64,000 nt of DNA from Candidatus Melainabacteria bacterium (GTDB taxonomy: Bacteria; Cyanobacteriota; Vampirovibrionia; Obscuribacterales; Obscuribacteraceae): contig PLZS01000084.1 of the NCBI GenBank assembly GCA_003153555.1, positions 62,001-126,000 of the forward strand, written 5' to 3'. Positions 27,317 through 35,529 of the stretch are shown piece after piece. The position numbers were made by a program, and so were the translations under genes. The notes below the pieces were generated by a model. The model was given only the letters and a program-made list of their open reading frames with translations, had not been told where the DNA came from and ran no database searches. Numbering within the stretch: position 1 is the stretch's first letter; the number at the start of each line of letters is the position of its first letter.

Positions 27317-28017
27317 GTACTGCTCGGGGCTTCAATGGCTTTCAAAGTCGTTTGAGTGCATTTCAGACAAGTATCGCCGACGTAGGTACGCTCGCAGACA
27401 GCGCATACAGACGTCGGTTTTGCTGTTCTCTGACTGAAAGGAGTAAAGATTTTCGATTGTAGACCGCTATTCTTCTCTTTTATATCCAGGGCACGTTGAT
27501 AAAAAATCTTCGCCTGCTCCACGTTTTTCTGCTTGTGATACAGCGCGGCTAAATTCATAACAATCTCGCCGACGTCATTATGATCGTGACCGAGAGAGCC
27601 TTCAAATATATTGAGTACACGCTTACCGAGAGCCTCTGCCTCAGTATACTTGCCTTGTTCATAGTACACGCCGGCCAGTCCCTTAAGACTTTGCGCCGTA
27701 TTCAGACTGTCGTAGCCGCAGTATTTTTCCTTAATTTTAATCGCATCCCAGTAAAGATTTTGAGCCTGACTGTACTTTCGCTGTCCAGAACAAGCAGCAG
27801 CCAGCCCGTCGAGCGTTGTAGCCAGCCTCGGGTCGCCCTCGCCGTCAAATTCTACGATTTGAAGAGCAGCAAACCATAGCGACTCCGCTTCAGGATAATC
27901 TCCAGTCTGCGTTGCCTTTTCAGCCAATTCCTTATAATGATCCCAGTCGCTTTCCACTCGTAAGCCGCCACCATAACGGTCCCATGACAATTTATCCCCG
28001 CCCTGCTGCTCTCTCAA
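27313..28017 (-). CDS. TPR protein with C-terminal zinc ribbon
   Basis: Cytoplasmic protein of about 234 residues without a signal peptide. Residues about 25-185 contain four tetratricopeptide-type repeats (ATQTGDYPEAESLWFAALQI, GQRKYSQAQNLYWDAIKIKE, EQGKYTEAEALGKRVLNIFE, KQKNVEQAKIFYQRALDIKE). The C-terminus carries CAVCERTYVGDTCLKC, a zinc ribbon. It is probably a scaffold for protein interactions, partner unknown. The frame opens at TTG 28017; a later GTG is possible, so the N-terminus is uncertain. It is convergent with the KGG gene. Confidence 0.82.
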   Translation of the reverse strand: MREQQGGDKLSWDRYGGGLRVESDWDHYKELAEKATQTGDYPEAESLWFAALQIVEFDGEGDPRLATTLDGLAAACSGQRKYSQAQNLYWDAIKIKEKYCGYDSLNTAQSLKGLAGVYYEQGKYTEAEALGKRVLNIFEGSLGHDHNDVGEIVMNLAALYHKQKNVEQAKIFYQRALDIKEKNSGLQSKIFTPFSQRTAKPTSVCAVCERTYVGDTCLKCTQTTLKAIEAPSST

Positions 28018-28180
28018 ACGTGATCGGAGTGTTGGCTTTGCCGAATAAACTTTTCCACTGCAGCTCGCTAATTCGAGTCAGCACTGGGAGCAAAAACACC
28101 ACCCGCGATATCGCTAACGACTTCTTCTCACTACGCAATGAACTATTTATTACTATTTACGTTGCGGTAAAGTAGTGAGT

Positions 28181-28822
28181 ATGGCTAAACCTTCTTCAAT
28201 ATCTGTACGCGAGCTGCCACTTTTCCCTTTGCCGGAGGTGGTCCTTTTTCCAGAAAGGCCAATGCCACTGCACATCTTCGAGCCCAGGTATAAGTTGATG
28301 GTCAACACCATCCTCGATGGCGACAAGAGCTTTGGCATGTTACTTTGGGACCCGGTAAACGGAGAGCCTGCCACTATCGGATGTAGCGCAGAAATCACTG
28401 ACTTTAGACGATTAGCAGATGGACGGCTGAACATAATGACAGTCGGTCGAAAGCGCTTTAGAGTGCTCGAATACATTCAAGAAAAGCCATACCGAGTTGG
28501 CTTAGTCGAGTGGATCGAAGATTTTCAACCTGAGACTGACCTAACTGCGCTTTCAGAAGAAGTCTCGCAACTTTTGAAGGATATTGCTTATCTATTGGCA
28601 AAGTTAACTGATAAAACAGTCGAACTGCCTGAAAACATGCCAGACGCACCTGTAAATCTATCTTTCTGGGTGGCCAGCAATTTGTACGACCTCGCCTCCG
28701 AACAACAATCATTGCTGGAATTGCGGGACACGAGTCAGCGACTCAGAAGAGAAGTTGAAATTCTATTGGCCAGTCGCAATCAACTAGCGGCTCGAACTGC
28801 TTTGAAAGACGCCGTCGGCTGA
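28181..28822 (+). CDS. Lon N-terminal (substrate-binding) domain protein
   Basis: 213-residue protein made of the LON N-terminal domain alone: VRELPLFPLPEVVLFPERPM, PLHIFEPRYKLMVNTIL, FGMLLWDP and VGRKRFRVLEY. A helical C-terminal part follows. The ATPase and protease domains of Lon are absent. Such stand-alone proteins are common in cyanobacteria and proteobacteria and may bind protein substrates or ligands. The frame opens at GTG 28175; the ATG at 28181 seems a better start. Its stop codon overlaps a short hairpin (AGCAC...GTGCT) in the 15-base gap before the convergent gene. Confidence 0.9.
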   Translation: MAKPSSISVRELPLFPLPEVVLFPERPMPLHIFEPRYKLMVNTILDGDKSFGMLLWDPVNGEPATIGCSAEITDFRRLADGRLNIMTVGRKRFRVLEYIQEKPYRVGLVEWIEDFQPETDLTALSEEVSQLLKDIAYLLAKLTDKTVELPENMPDAPVNLSFWVASNLYDLASEQQSLLELRDTSQRLRREVEILLASRNQLAARTALKDAVG

Positions 28823-28837
28823 GCACTATATGTGGTG

Positions 28838-29455
28838 CTAGTGCGCGGCTGGAGTCGCGGGTGCCGCTGGAGTCGCGGGAACTGCCGAAGTCGCAGCTGC
28901 TGGAGCCGTAGGTGCTGGTGGAGTTGCTGTCGCAGGTGCTGTTGAAGTCGTCGCTGAAGCTTGAGTAGCCGCTGCAGCTGATGCAACAGTTGCTTTTAGC
29001 GCGCTTATATTCTGCAGGAGCAGTTGCTTACTCTTGGCTGGGGGGTTGTATTCCAGTGCTTTTGTGTAAGCTGTGATTGCCTCCGGCGCTTTCTTCTGAT
29101 GTTTGTAAACGCTGCCAAGGTTGCTCCAACTTTCCCAGATATTCGGCTTCAATTCGATAGATTTTTTCAACGCTTCAGCCGCTGAATCCAAATCATTGTT
29201 CTTCTTATAGGTCAGGCCCAGATTATTGAAGAATTCGTAGTCGTAAGGATAAATAGCAATCGCTTGTTTATATTTGGCAATCGCTTGCTCAAATTTAGAG
29301 GATCTATACAGGGCTATGCCCTGGTTAAAAGAAACATTCGCCTGATCCCACTTTGCAGATTCGCCTTTGCCAGGAAAGGTATGTCCCTCAGCCAATACTG
29401 GCCCGACGCCAAGTAAAGCAATGGCGACAGAGGCAAACAGGTGCTGCATTTTCAT
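28838..29455 (-). CDS. Secreted TPR protein with Ala/Pro/Thr tail
   Basis: ATG 29455 (MKMQHLFASVAIALLGVGPVL) opens a signal peptide ending in LAEG. AAGGAG lies 11 bases upstream. The GTG at 29467 is part of that ribosome binding site and is rejected. Three TPR units follow (NQGIALYRSSKFEQAIAKYK, NNLGLTYKKNNDLDSAAEAL, SNLGSVYKHQKKAPEAITAY). The last 45 residues are low-complexity Ala, Pro and Thr, encoded by repeats such as GCCGCTGGAGTCGCGGG. It is a periplasmic or surface scaffold of unknown partner. Confidence 0.85.
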   Translation of the reverse strand: MKMQHLFASVAIALLGVGPVLAEGHTFPGKGESAKWDQANVSFNQGIALYRSSKFEQAIAKYKQAIAIYPYDYEFFNNLGLTYKKNNDLDSAAEALKKSIELKPNIWESWSNLGSVYKHQKKAPEAITAYTKALEYNPPAKSKQLLLQNISALKATVASAAAATQASATTSTAPATATPPAPTAPAAATSAVPATPAAPATPAAH

Positions 29456-29603
29456 CAGATTCCACACTCCTTAATTCAGCCAACAATGCTATGTACCACA
29501 AAAGGGTTTCAGATCGCATAATAGTCAGCATTTGGTTTACTCCTCAACTTTTGTTAAACTACTTGCGACCGACACCCGCCAATCTCTAGTGGAGTTCAAG
29601 ATC

Positions 29604-30176
29604 ATGACAAACGCAATAGCCATTATTGAGCGTTTGCTCGGCGCGGAATCAGTCCAATCAAATGAGCACGTTATTGAAACCGCCTCGCGTCACGTGTCCA
29701 ACGTCGAGTCAAGATTCAGCGATAGCTTTGACTTGCTCGTGCGAGAGATTAGCAGCACATGGGGTTTGCCCCAATTCAACAGCACAGTGCCTAGCACCGG
29801 CGATGAAGTGGAAGAAGAAGAGGAAGACCGCGATCAGCAGGCTACTACCAATGGTGGCAATGGTTCCGAACAAGCCGAAGGTGAACGCAAGAAAAGGAAA
29901 CTGCGCAACGTAGTTCCACCTTGGAGCAACGGCAAAAGCAAGAGTGGCGGCAAATGCAAAGCTCTAAGGCTTTCATACTGGAAGCGAGCAAATTTAATCG
30001 GTTATGTAGTGCTTCGAGCCGAGTTTGACACGGTGAAAAACGTGCCGATTACATACGATCTAATTCTTGGTGCCCGGCGGCGCGGTCAAGACTCAAGCAG
30101 AAATATTCAACATCTAAAGCAAGCTAAAGGTGGCTGGTTTATGCCCTTTATCAATTGGCTATTTGGTCGCACTTAA
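29604..30176 (+). CDS. Hypothetical protein with acidic and basic middle, 190 aa
   Basis: ATG 29604 is preceded by GGAG at nine bases. The N-terminal 60 residues look helical (IAIIERLLGAESVQSNEHVI). Residues about 65-80 are acidic (GDEVEEEEEDRDQQ), followed by a Gly/Asn and Lys/Arg stretch (GERKKRKLRN, KSKSGGKCKALRLSY). The last 60 residues (ANLIGYVVLRAEFDTVKNVP, ITYDLILGARRRGQ) look globular. There is no signal peptide. I do not recognise the family. It is alone on its strand between a TPR gene and a deacetylase gene. Confidence 0.72.
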   Translation: MTNAIAIIERLLGAESVQSNEHVIETASRHVSNVESRFSDSFDLLVREISSTWGLPQFNSTVPSTGDEVEEEEEDRDQQATTNGGNGSEQAEGERKKRKLRNVVPPWSNGKSKSGGKCKALRLSYWKRANLIGYVVLRAEFDTVKNVPITYDLILGARRRGQDSSRNIQHLKQAKGGWFMPFINWLFGRT

Positions 30177-30263
30177 TTCCAACGATAGGAGCGGCTCGGT
30201 ATGAGGTGCCGTCCACTATCATAAGATTTAAATCGCAATATGAAATTCACAAAGCGATTTTGT

Positions 30264-31133
30264 TCACCCCAGAGTGGCAAAATATCTGGCGATATCACCT
30301 GCGGTGCAAATCCAAACCGCATCTCGTTCTTGGCAAATATGTTCTAAGGCGCGACGCAAATGTCGTAACCGGAAAGGCTGTCCGGTTATATAAGCATGCA
30401 AAGCGATTCCCATCACAAGCGATTGATCCCGAGATTGTTCCAACATTTCGTCGAACTGATCGATAATCATATTTGCGAAAGCATCTCCTTCAATATGTCG
30501 CGCAATAATCGCCGGAATATCATTGATCTCCTGAGGATAAGGAATTGACAGAAACGGCTTTCCAGAGCGAGTCTTGAACCAAGTCGGCTGATCGTCATGG
30601 CACCAATTCAAAGTATATTTGTAACCATGTTCGGCTAACAAATCAGGGGTGACATCACTAATTGCGATCCATGGAGAAAGCCAACCTTGCGGTGGTGCCT
30701 GGTGATGAATTTTGATCGCTTCAGTTACTGCCGAGATCATCGATTTCTCTTCATCAGCCGCCATACGGCTTTGAGCGAACGCATTTGAATAACCGTGGGC
30801 GACAATTTCGTCGCCACGCTCACTGAATGCCCGGACAAGCGATGGACAGTGCTCATACAAAGAAGTGTTAACGAGCACTGAGACAGGCAACTCCAGTTTG
30901 TCGAACATGGATAACATTCGCCAGGCTCCGACGCGATTGCCGTATTCACGCCAGCAGTAATTCATCACGTCGGGTTCAGAACTAGGGGCCAGTTTGGCAC
31001 CCAACCCCTGCCCATAGCTGAAGTGCTCAAGATTGAGCGCTAGATATACAGCTAGCTTCTTTTCTTGCGGCCAACTAAAAGATGGTCGCTCAACGATAGA
31101 AGAATAAGGAAACCTGCCATGATCTGAAAGCAT
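30264..31133 (-). CDS. Polysaccharide deacetylase / PuuE-type allantoinase family protein
   Basis: 289-residue protein of the NodB homology fold. Typical segments are LAVYLALNLEHFSYG (the first metal region, here E instead of D), YCWREYGNRVGAWRML, GDEIVAHGYSNA (His motif) and GWLSPWIAISDVTPDLL. The WREYGNRVG signature is more like the PuuE/cytoplasmic allantoinase branch than peptidoglycan deacetylases. No signal peptide is seen, so the protein is likely cytoplasmic. Its ATG overlaps the TAA of the upstream TPR gene (TAATG), implying coupled translation. The substrate is uncertain. Confidence 0.85.
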   Translation of the reverse strand: MLSDHGRFPYSSIVERPSFSWPQEKKLAVYLALNLEHFSYGQGLGAKLAPSSEPDVMNYCWREYGNRVGAWRMLSMFDKLELPVSVLVNTSLYEHCPSLVRAFSERGDEIVAHGYSNAFAQSRMAADEEKSMISAVTEAIKIHHQAPPQGWLSPWIAISDVTPDLLAEHGYKYTLNWCHDDQPTWFKTRSGKPFLSIPYPQEINDIPAIIARHIEGDAFANMIIDQFDEMLEQSRDQSLVMGIALHAYITGQPFRLRHLRRALEHICQERDAVWICTAGDIARYFATLG

Positions 31134-32272
31134 TAATGACCAGCGTCGTTGATCTTCTTCTCTGCCGAAACGGTTTTCACTTCTTCAACCTTGTCCACCG
31201 ACTTAATGCTCACAGTAGAAGGCTCTGTAGTTTTGCCTTCTGACTTCACTTCAGTTTTTATCGTGTCTGTTTTACTTGTTTCGGATTTAACAGTTTCAAC
31301 TTTGTTCGTTTCTGTTTTCGTTTCAGCGGCTACTGGCGAAGGTTTCATTGACTGAAGCTTGGTTTCGATGCGCGTCAACTCTTCTTGCTTATTCTGTTTC
31401 TTAAGCACATTCATATATGCCTCAAGCAATTTCACCATCTGTGGAGAACCAGAATCATTCAATTTAGCGTCTATAGTTTTACTCAACAACTCGGCGGCAT
31501 CAGAGAAATTACCTGACTCATAGTAGGCCTTGGATAATTCCAGAGCCGCAGTTATAGTTTCTGGACTATCGACACCAAGTTTTCTTGAACGTTGGGTGTA
31601 TACCTGTTGAAAATAGTTGTAAGAGTCCGAATATTTCTTTTGAGCAAAGCAGATCTGACCTAACTTTTCTAAGGTCGGCACCAGTTCATACGTGCCGGCG
31701 CCATAATGCTTCAACTCGGTGGTAAGAACTGCGTGGTAGCAAACTTCCGCCCCCGCCAAATCCCCACGTTTTCGCATCAACTCAGCGATAACGCCCATTA
31801 TTTTAGTGACAGCCGGATCTTTGCTTCCCCAAATTCTTTCGCGAATCAGGAGCGAACGGCGATAAAGTTGTTCAGCCTCAGCATTCTTTCCAGCTTTCTG
31901 TTTTTGCACTGCCAGATCAAACAGCCTGTTGGACTCTTTACCAGCGTCTCGAACCATAATGCGCGGATCGATCGGATCTCCATTTTTATCTGTACTGGCA
32001 AATGCAAAGGCATTGTTGGAGCCCGCGGCAGCGCTGCCCGAACCACCGGATGCAGCGCTGACGCCGCCTAACTGCTTGTTGATCGAACCATAAACATTGT
32101 TCAGACCGTTGGAAGCACCGCCTGCATTGCGGTGTAATCCAGCGCCCAAAGTGGCGCCCATGGCATGAGCCGCACCCATTTCAGAAATACCTTGGGCCAA
32201 ACTTGGCACCGCCGAGATCAATGCGATCATCATGCTCAAAGCTGCAACACGCGGCAATTTCGATACACTCAT
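31133..32272 (-). CDS. Secreted TPR protein with Lys/Thr/Glu tail
   Basis: 379 residues. The signal peptide is MSVSKLPRVAALSMMIALIS, with cleavage near SLAQG; AGGAG lies ten bases upstream. A Gly/Ser/Ala-rich segment follows, then TPR-like repeats of the 42-residue type (AGKNAEAEQLYRRSLLIRE, KRGDLAGAEVCYHAVL, AQKKYSDSYNYFQQVYTQR, ESGNFSDAAELLSKTI). The tail consists of repeated KTET, KSET and KTEV motifs. It is likely a periplasmic or surface scaffold. It overlaps the start of the deacetylase gene by one base and forms an operon with it. Confidence 0.85.
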   Translation of the reverse strand: MSVSKLPRVAALSMMIALISAVPSLAQGISEMGAAHAMGATLGAGLHRNAGGASNGLNNVYGSINKQLGGVSAASGGSGSAAAGSNNAFAFASTDKNGDPIDPRIMVRDAGKESNRLFDLAVQKQKAGKNAEAEQLYRRSLLIRERIWGSKDPAVTKIMGVIAELMRKRGDLAGAEVCYHAVLTTELKHYGAGTYELVPTLEKLGQICFAQKKYSDSYNYFQQVYTQRSRKLGVDSPETITAALELSKAYYESGNFSDAAELLSKTIDAKLNDSGSPQMVKLLEAYMNVLKKQNKQEELTRIETKLQSMKPSPVAAETKTETNKVETVKSETSKTDTIKTEVKSEGKTTEPSTVSIKSVDKVEEVKTVSAEKKINDAGH

Positions 32273-32404
32273 TGCGATAACACTCCTGCACCATACTAAT
32301 TTCGGCGGGCTTCGCCCTCTCTTAGTTTACCCTTTGTGCCACAGGAAGTACCGCTCGCATCAAACAGCGTTGCTTTAACCAGTAATACTATTACTGCAAT
32401 GCCT

Positions 32405-34561
32405 TTAGGAGAACGAATCCTTGATCTTGGGCACGCTTGTACGCGTACACAGGTAGGAAGCTACATAAAGAGCAGCGGCAATCAGTACTAAGCTATTAAT
32501 GCCAAAAAAATTTGACAGATATTCGAGCATCGCGCCAGCAACGGCGCCCAGAAGGTTAAATGCAAAGGCTTGGTCTGGAGCTGGCACGTTTTTGAACGAA
32601 GACGCGAAGATTATGCCGGCGAGAAACATCGGAAATATAGTTGCCGTTGAAACTACCATCTGTCCAGCGAAGCCAACCATCGAAGAAAGAATTTGATGCG
32701 TAGGCAGTGAGTAACTAATCACAAGCGAAAGAATGAGCAGGCCATACAATAGTCCTAACTTTGATGTAACCCTGTCGTCAAGCTTAATGACAATAAAATT
32801 GGCGGCAAGAATCATAAGAAGCACGCCGTTTATAACGATAGCCGAGGTGTACCAAGTTGAGCCGAACAAGAGCGATAACCTTGTGATCGATTGCAATTCA
32901 AGAAGTAAGAATGCGGCGCCAAGAAAGAACATCTGCCAGGAGCTAAGCGGTGTCGGTGCGAACAAAACTTTCCTTGCCGCAATCATGCTCAAACTAATAA
33001 TCACAAACACAACCATCAAGTAAGGCACATCCACAATCACTGGTGAAACATACACGAAAGGCCAATCGTCGGTGAGAATGCGAGCTGAATCCTTCAGCGA
33101 AAGCTCCTGAAGAGCGAATGGCGCAATTACTGCCGGATTGATTTTAAGTGCCCTTTTTTCTACCATCGGTCCTGAAATAAAAATCTGCCATGCCAGTTCC
33201 GGATTTGTTTGATCAACCACGATTAACGGCGGATAATTAGCGGCCGCATTAATTGTGGAGAACAGGCGTTGAGTTAGCCACGGTCTGGATTGGCAAAATG
33301 ACACGATCATCAATCCGTCTGGATTGAGTAATTGCAATGCACGTTGCATGCTGTCTTTGGTATACACATAATTGTCTAAGCGAACCGAACCACCTTGTCC
33401 CGTAATTGTGTGGGAGTCTAGTCCAGCGAAAATGATCATATCGTAGTGCTTGTTGCACTTGTTCAAGAAATCGCGTGCATCGTCGCAAATGCGGTTGACT
33501 TTAGAGGACCCATACGGGTTCTCCGGGTGTCTTGTTTGACCAAGCGAGAGGATCACAGGATCAATATCAACGGCGTCGACTTGCTCAGCACCATTGCGCA
33601 ATGCGGCTGCAACATCATTGCCTGAGCCTGCGCCCAGAATCAGAACTGTCGATGGCTTTTTGAGCTTGTAAGGCAAATTATAGTGCCTGGAGTGTTCTTC
33701 AAGCTTGTCTCTCAGCTCCTTAGGCATTTTCGGGTTGTTGAGATTGGATGGTCTAAGATCAAGAGCATATTGATAGAAAGATCCATTAGTGCCAATTACA
33801 ATTCCTTGATTAGTCTTCCAAATAGGGTCTTCTGCTTTTGTACCTGCCGAAAATTGCGTCACACTCAGCTTTTGGTATGGCGACCAAAAAATGACCTCGC
33901 CTGGCGCGGTCATCGGCATGAAGGCTAAAACTAGAGTGACCGCGAGAGGTAGCAGTGTCAGCCACCATTTAGCCTTGGCATAATAAGCGATTAGCAAGGC
34001 AGCTGGAATCAAAAGAAACCAGGGAGGCAAGCCGGCAAAAGTAAAAGCTGAGAACAGCACGCTTCCAGCAATTGAACCAGCTATGTTGACGGAATAGGCT
34101 GTTAGTGGAGGGATGTCGATGAACAGTTGACCGAGCCTCGAGCCGAGGCAAACCATTGTGGCAAAAGATCCTGACAAAACTACTATTAGGATCAATGTAA
34201 AAAGGGCAACATAGATCCAGAGCCATTGTCCATTGAATACGGTTGGGTCTGACCACTGCCACACGCCTATGGATGGAAAAAAGAACTTATCGAAACCAAT
34301 CAGCACACCAAGTTTCAAGAGGGCAACAAACTGCATAATCGCTAATGGTGCTAGTCGAAAGTAATTCAGATTTTTTTGGCAAGCGAATCCGACTCCTAAA
34401 CCAACAAAACAAGTAACGAGTGGAAAAGTTTTAAATACCGTAAATGCCAGAAAATCTGCGGATATCCAGCGGATAACAAGAAGCTCGAAGTAAAGAGCAA
34501 CAGCGCTCAGAAGAAATAATTCAACCAGCTCTCTTTTATTATTCTGAGTTTCCACTGCCAA
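32405..34561 (-). CDS. Polytopic membrane protein with spermidine synthase-like domain
   Basis: 718 residues. About seven hydrophobic segments in the N-terminal 230 residues and about seven more after residue 510 flank a soluble Rossmann domain. That domain shows the SAM-type glycine motif (VLILGAGSGNDVAAALRNGA), the acidic VDAVDIDPVIL, ICDDARDFL and YDMIIFAGLD. This plan matches fused spermidine synthase/MFS-like membrane proteins. The usual polyamine-binding residues are not clear, so it may be another aminopropyl- or methyltransferase. The start is TTG, with AGGGAA eight bases upstream. Confidence 0.83.
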   Translation of the reverse strand: MAVETQNNKRELVELFLLSAVALYFELLVIRWISADFLAFTVFKTFPLVTCFVGLGVGFACQKNLNYFRLAPLAIMQFVALLKLGVLIGFDKFFFPSIGVWQWSDPTVFNGQWLWIYVALFTLILIVVLSGSFATMVCLGSRLGQLFIDIPPLTAYSVNIAGSIAGSVLFSAFTFAGLPPWFLLIPAALLIAYYAKAKWWLTLLPLAVTLVLAFMPMTAPGEVIFWSPYQKLSVTQFSAGTKAEDPIWKTNQGIVIGTNGSFYQYALDLRPSNLNNPKMPKELRDKLEEHSRHYNLPYKLKKPSTVLILGAGSGNDVAAALRNGAEQVDAVDIDPVILSLGQTRHPENPYGSSKVNRICDDARDFLNKCNKHYDMIIFAGLDSHTITGQGGSVRLDNYVYTKDSMQRALQLLNPDGLMIVSFCQSRPWLTQRLFSTINAAANYPPLIVVDQTNPELAWQIFISGPMVEKRALKINPAVIAPFALQELSLKDSARILTDDWPFVYVSPVIVDVPYLMVVFVIISLSMIAARKVLFAPTPLSSWQMFFLGAAFLLLELQSITRLSLLFGSTWYTSAIVINGVLLMILAANFIVIKLDDRVTSKLGLLYGLLILSLVISYSLPTHQILSSMVGFAGQMVVSTATIFPMFLAGIIFASSFKNVPAPDQAFAFNLLGAVAGAMLEYLSNFFGINSLVLIAAALYVASYLCTRTSVPKIKDSFS

Positions 34562-34636
34562 GAAATGTGTTCCCTATGAGTTGACGCGCGTCCAACTACG
34601 CTGAAAGTATTCGCGGAGGCAGAGGAATATTATCAT

Positions 34637-35353
34637 TTATTGAAGCCGCCCCGCAAAGTTTACGGCGTTTCCGCCTCTCTTCATCGTGATCATTAAAGCC
34701 TCGACAGCCTGGGCAAACAGTTCCTCGACAACCTCTCCGTTGTCTGGAAACGATGCGGCGCCCACACTTACAGTAATCACCAGAGTGGCTTGCCACTGCT
34801 GCTGCACGGCAAACTGCTCCATCTTGGTGCGGATGCGCTCGGCAGCCACTTCCGCACCTGCAACTGGAGTTTCAGGCAAAATAATGCCGAAGCAGTCCTC
34901 TCGGCACCGCCCAGGGATATCAACATCTCTGATTGAACTCAAAATCATTTTTGCCACTGCCTCGACAACAGCGGTCTTGGTTTCAGCACTGCTTTTGACG
35001 GCAATCCGCTCGAGATCGTCTATACCAACCAGGCAGATTGAAAGCGGACGTTTGTAGCGCCTGGCTCTCTGAATTTCATAATTCAAACGCTTATAGAACG
35101 AATTGAAACTCGAAGATAGTGAAGTCAAGTCAAGCAATGCCCGGCGCTCCAATTCAGCGTCCGTGACGCCCGGCCCCTCCACTTCCCGGTTAGCTAATAA
35201 TTTAGATTCTTCACGGGGAATGTCGAACTCGGGCAGGTCACCACCGGACCATGGAAACTGAGCGTTCTTGCTGCGCAATTCAGCCAGGCGTTGGTGAAAC
35301 AAAGCCTCTTTGGCCTTGTTCTGGAACTGATCTTTTCGGGGGTCTTTGTACAT
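34637..35353 (-). CDS. Degenerate GGDEF-domain protein
   Basis: 238 residues without membrane segments. The last 160 residues follow the GGDEF (diguanylate cyclase) fold: FNSFYKRLNYEIQRARRYKR, PLSICLVGIDDLE, VDIPGRCREDCFGIILPETP, AGAEVAAERIR and VITVSVGAASFP. The active-site loop, normally RYGGDEF, reads GRCREDCFG, so cyclase activity is very unlikely. Such domains can act as c-di-GMP or GTP sensors, or as scaffolds. The N-terminal 75 residues are charged and unassigned. It may be regulated separately from the membrane protein gene downstream. Confidence 0.83.
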   Translation of the reverse strand: MYKDPRKDQFQNKAKEALFHQRLAELRSKNAQFPWSGGDLPEFDIPREESKLLANREVEGPGVTDAELERRALLDLTSLSSSFNSFYKRLNYEIQRARRYKRPLSICLVGIDDLERIAVKSSAETKTAVVEAVAKMILSSIRDVDIPGRCREDCFGIILPETPVAGAEVAAERIRTKMEQFAVQQQWQATLVITVSVGAASFPDNGEVVEELFAQAVEALMITMKRGGNAVNFAGRLQ

Positions 35354-35529
35354 AAGTAGATTTCAATATACCTGCCGCACTGGCTCGCTAAACTTTGCTC
35401 CGTCCAACCTCACCAAATGCGATACTAATGTCGTGGTTTTTCAGACATTACGATATTCAATAACCTTGATCTTGGCACAATGCTGCTTGATATGATCCAC
35501 ATGCGTTTGTTTCAATAGGCGTCCAGCAC

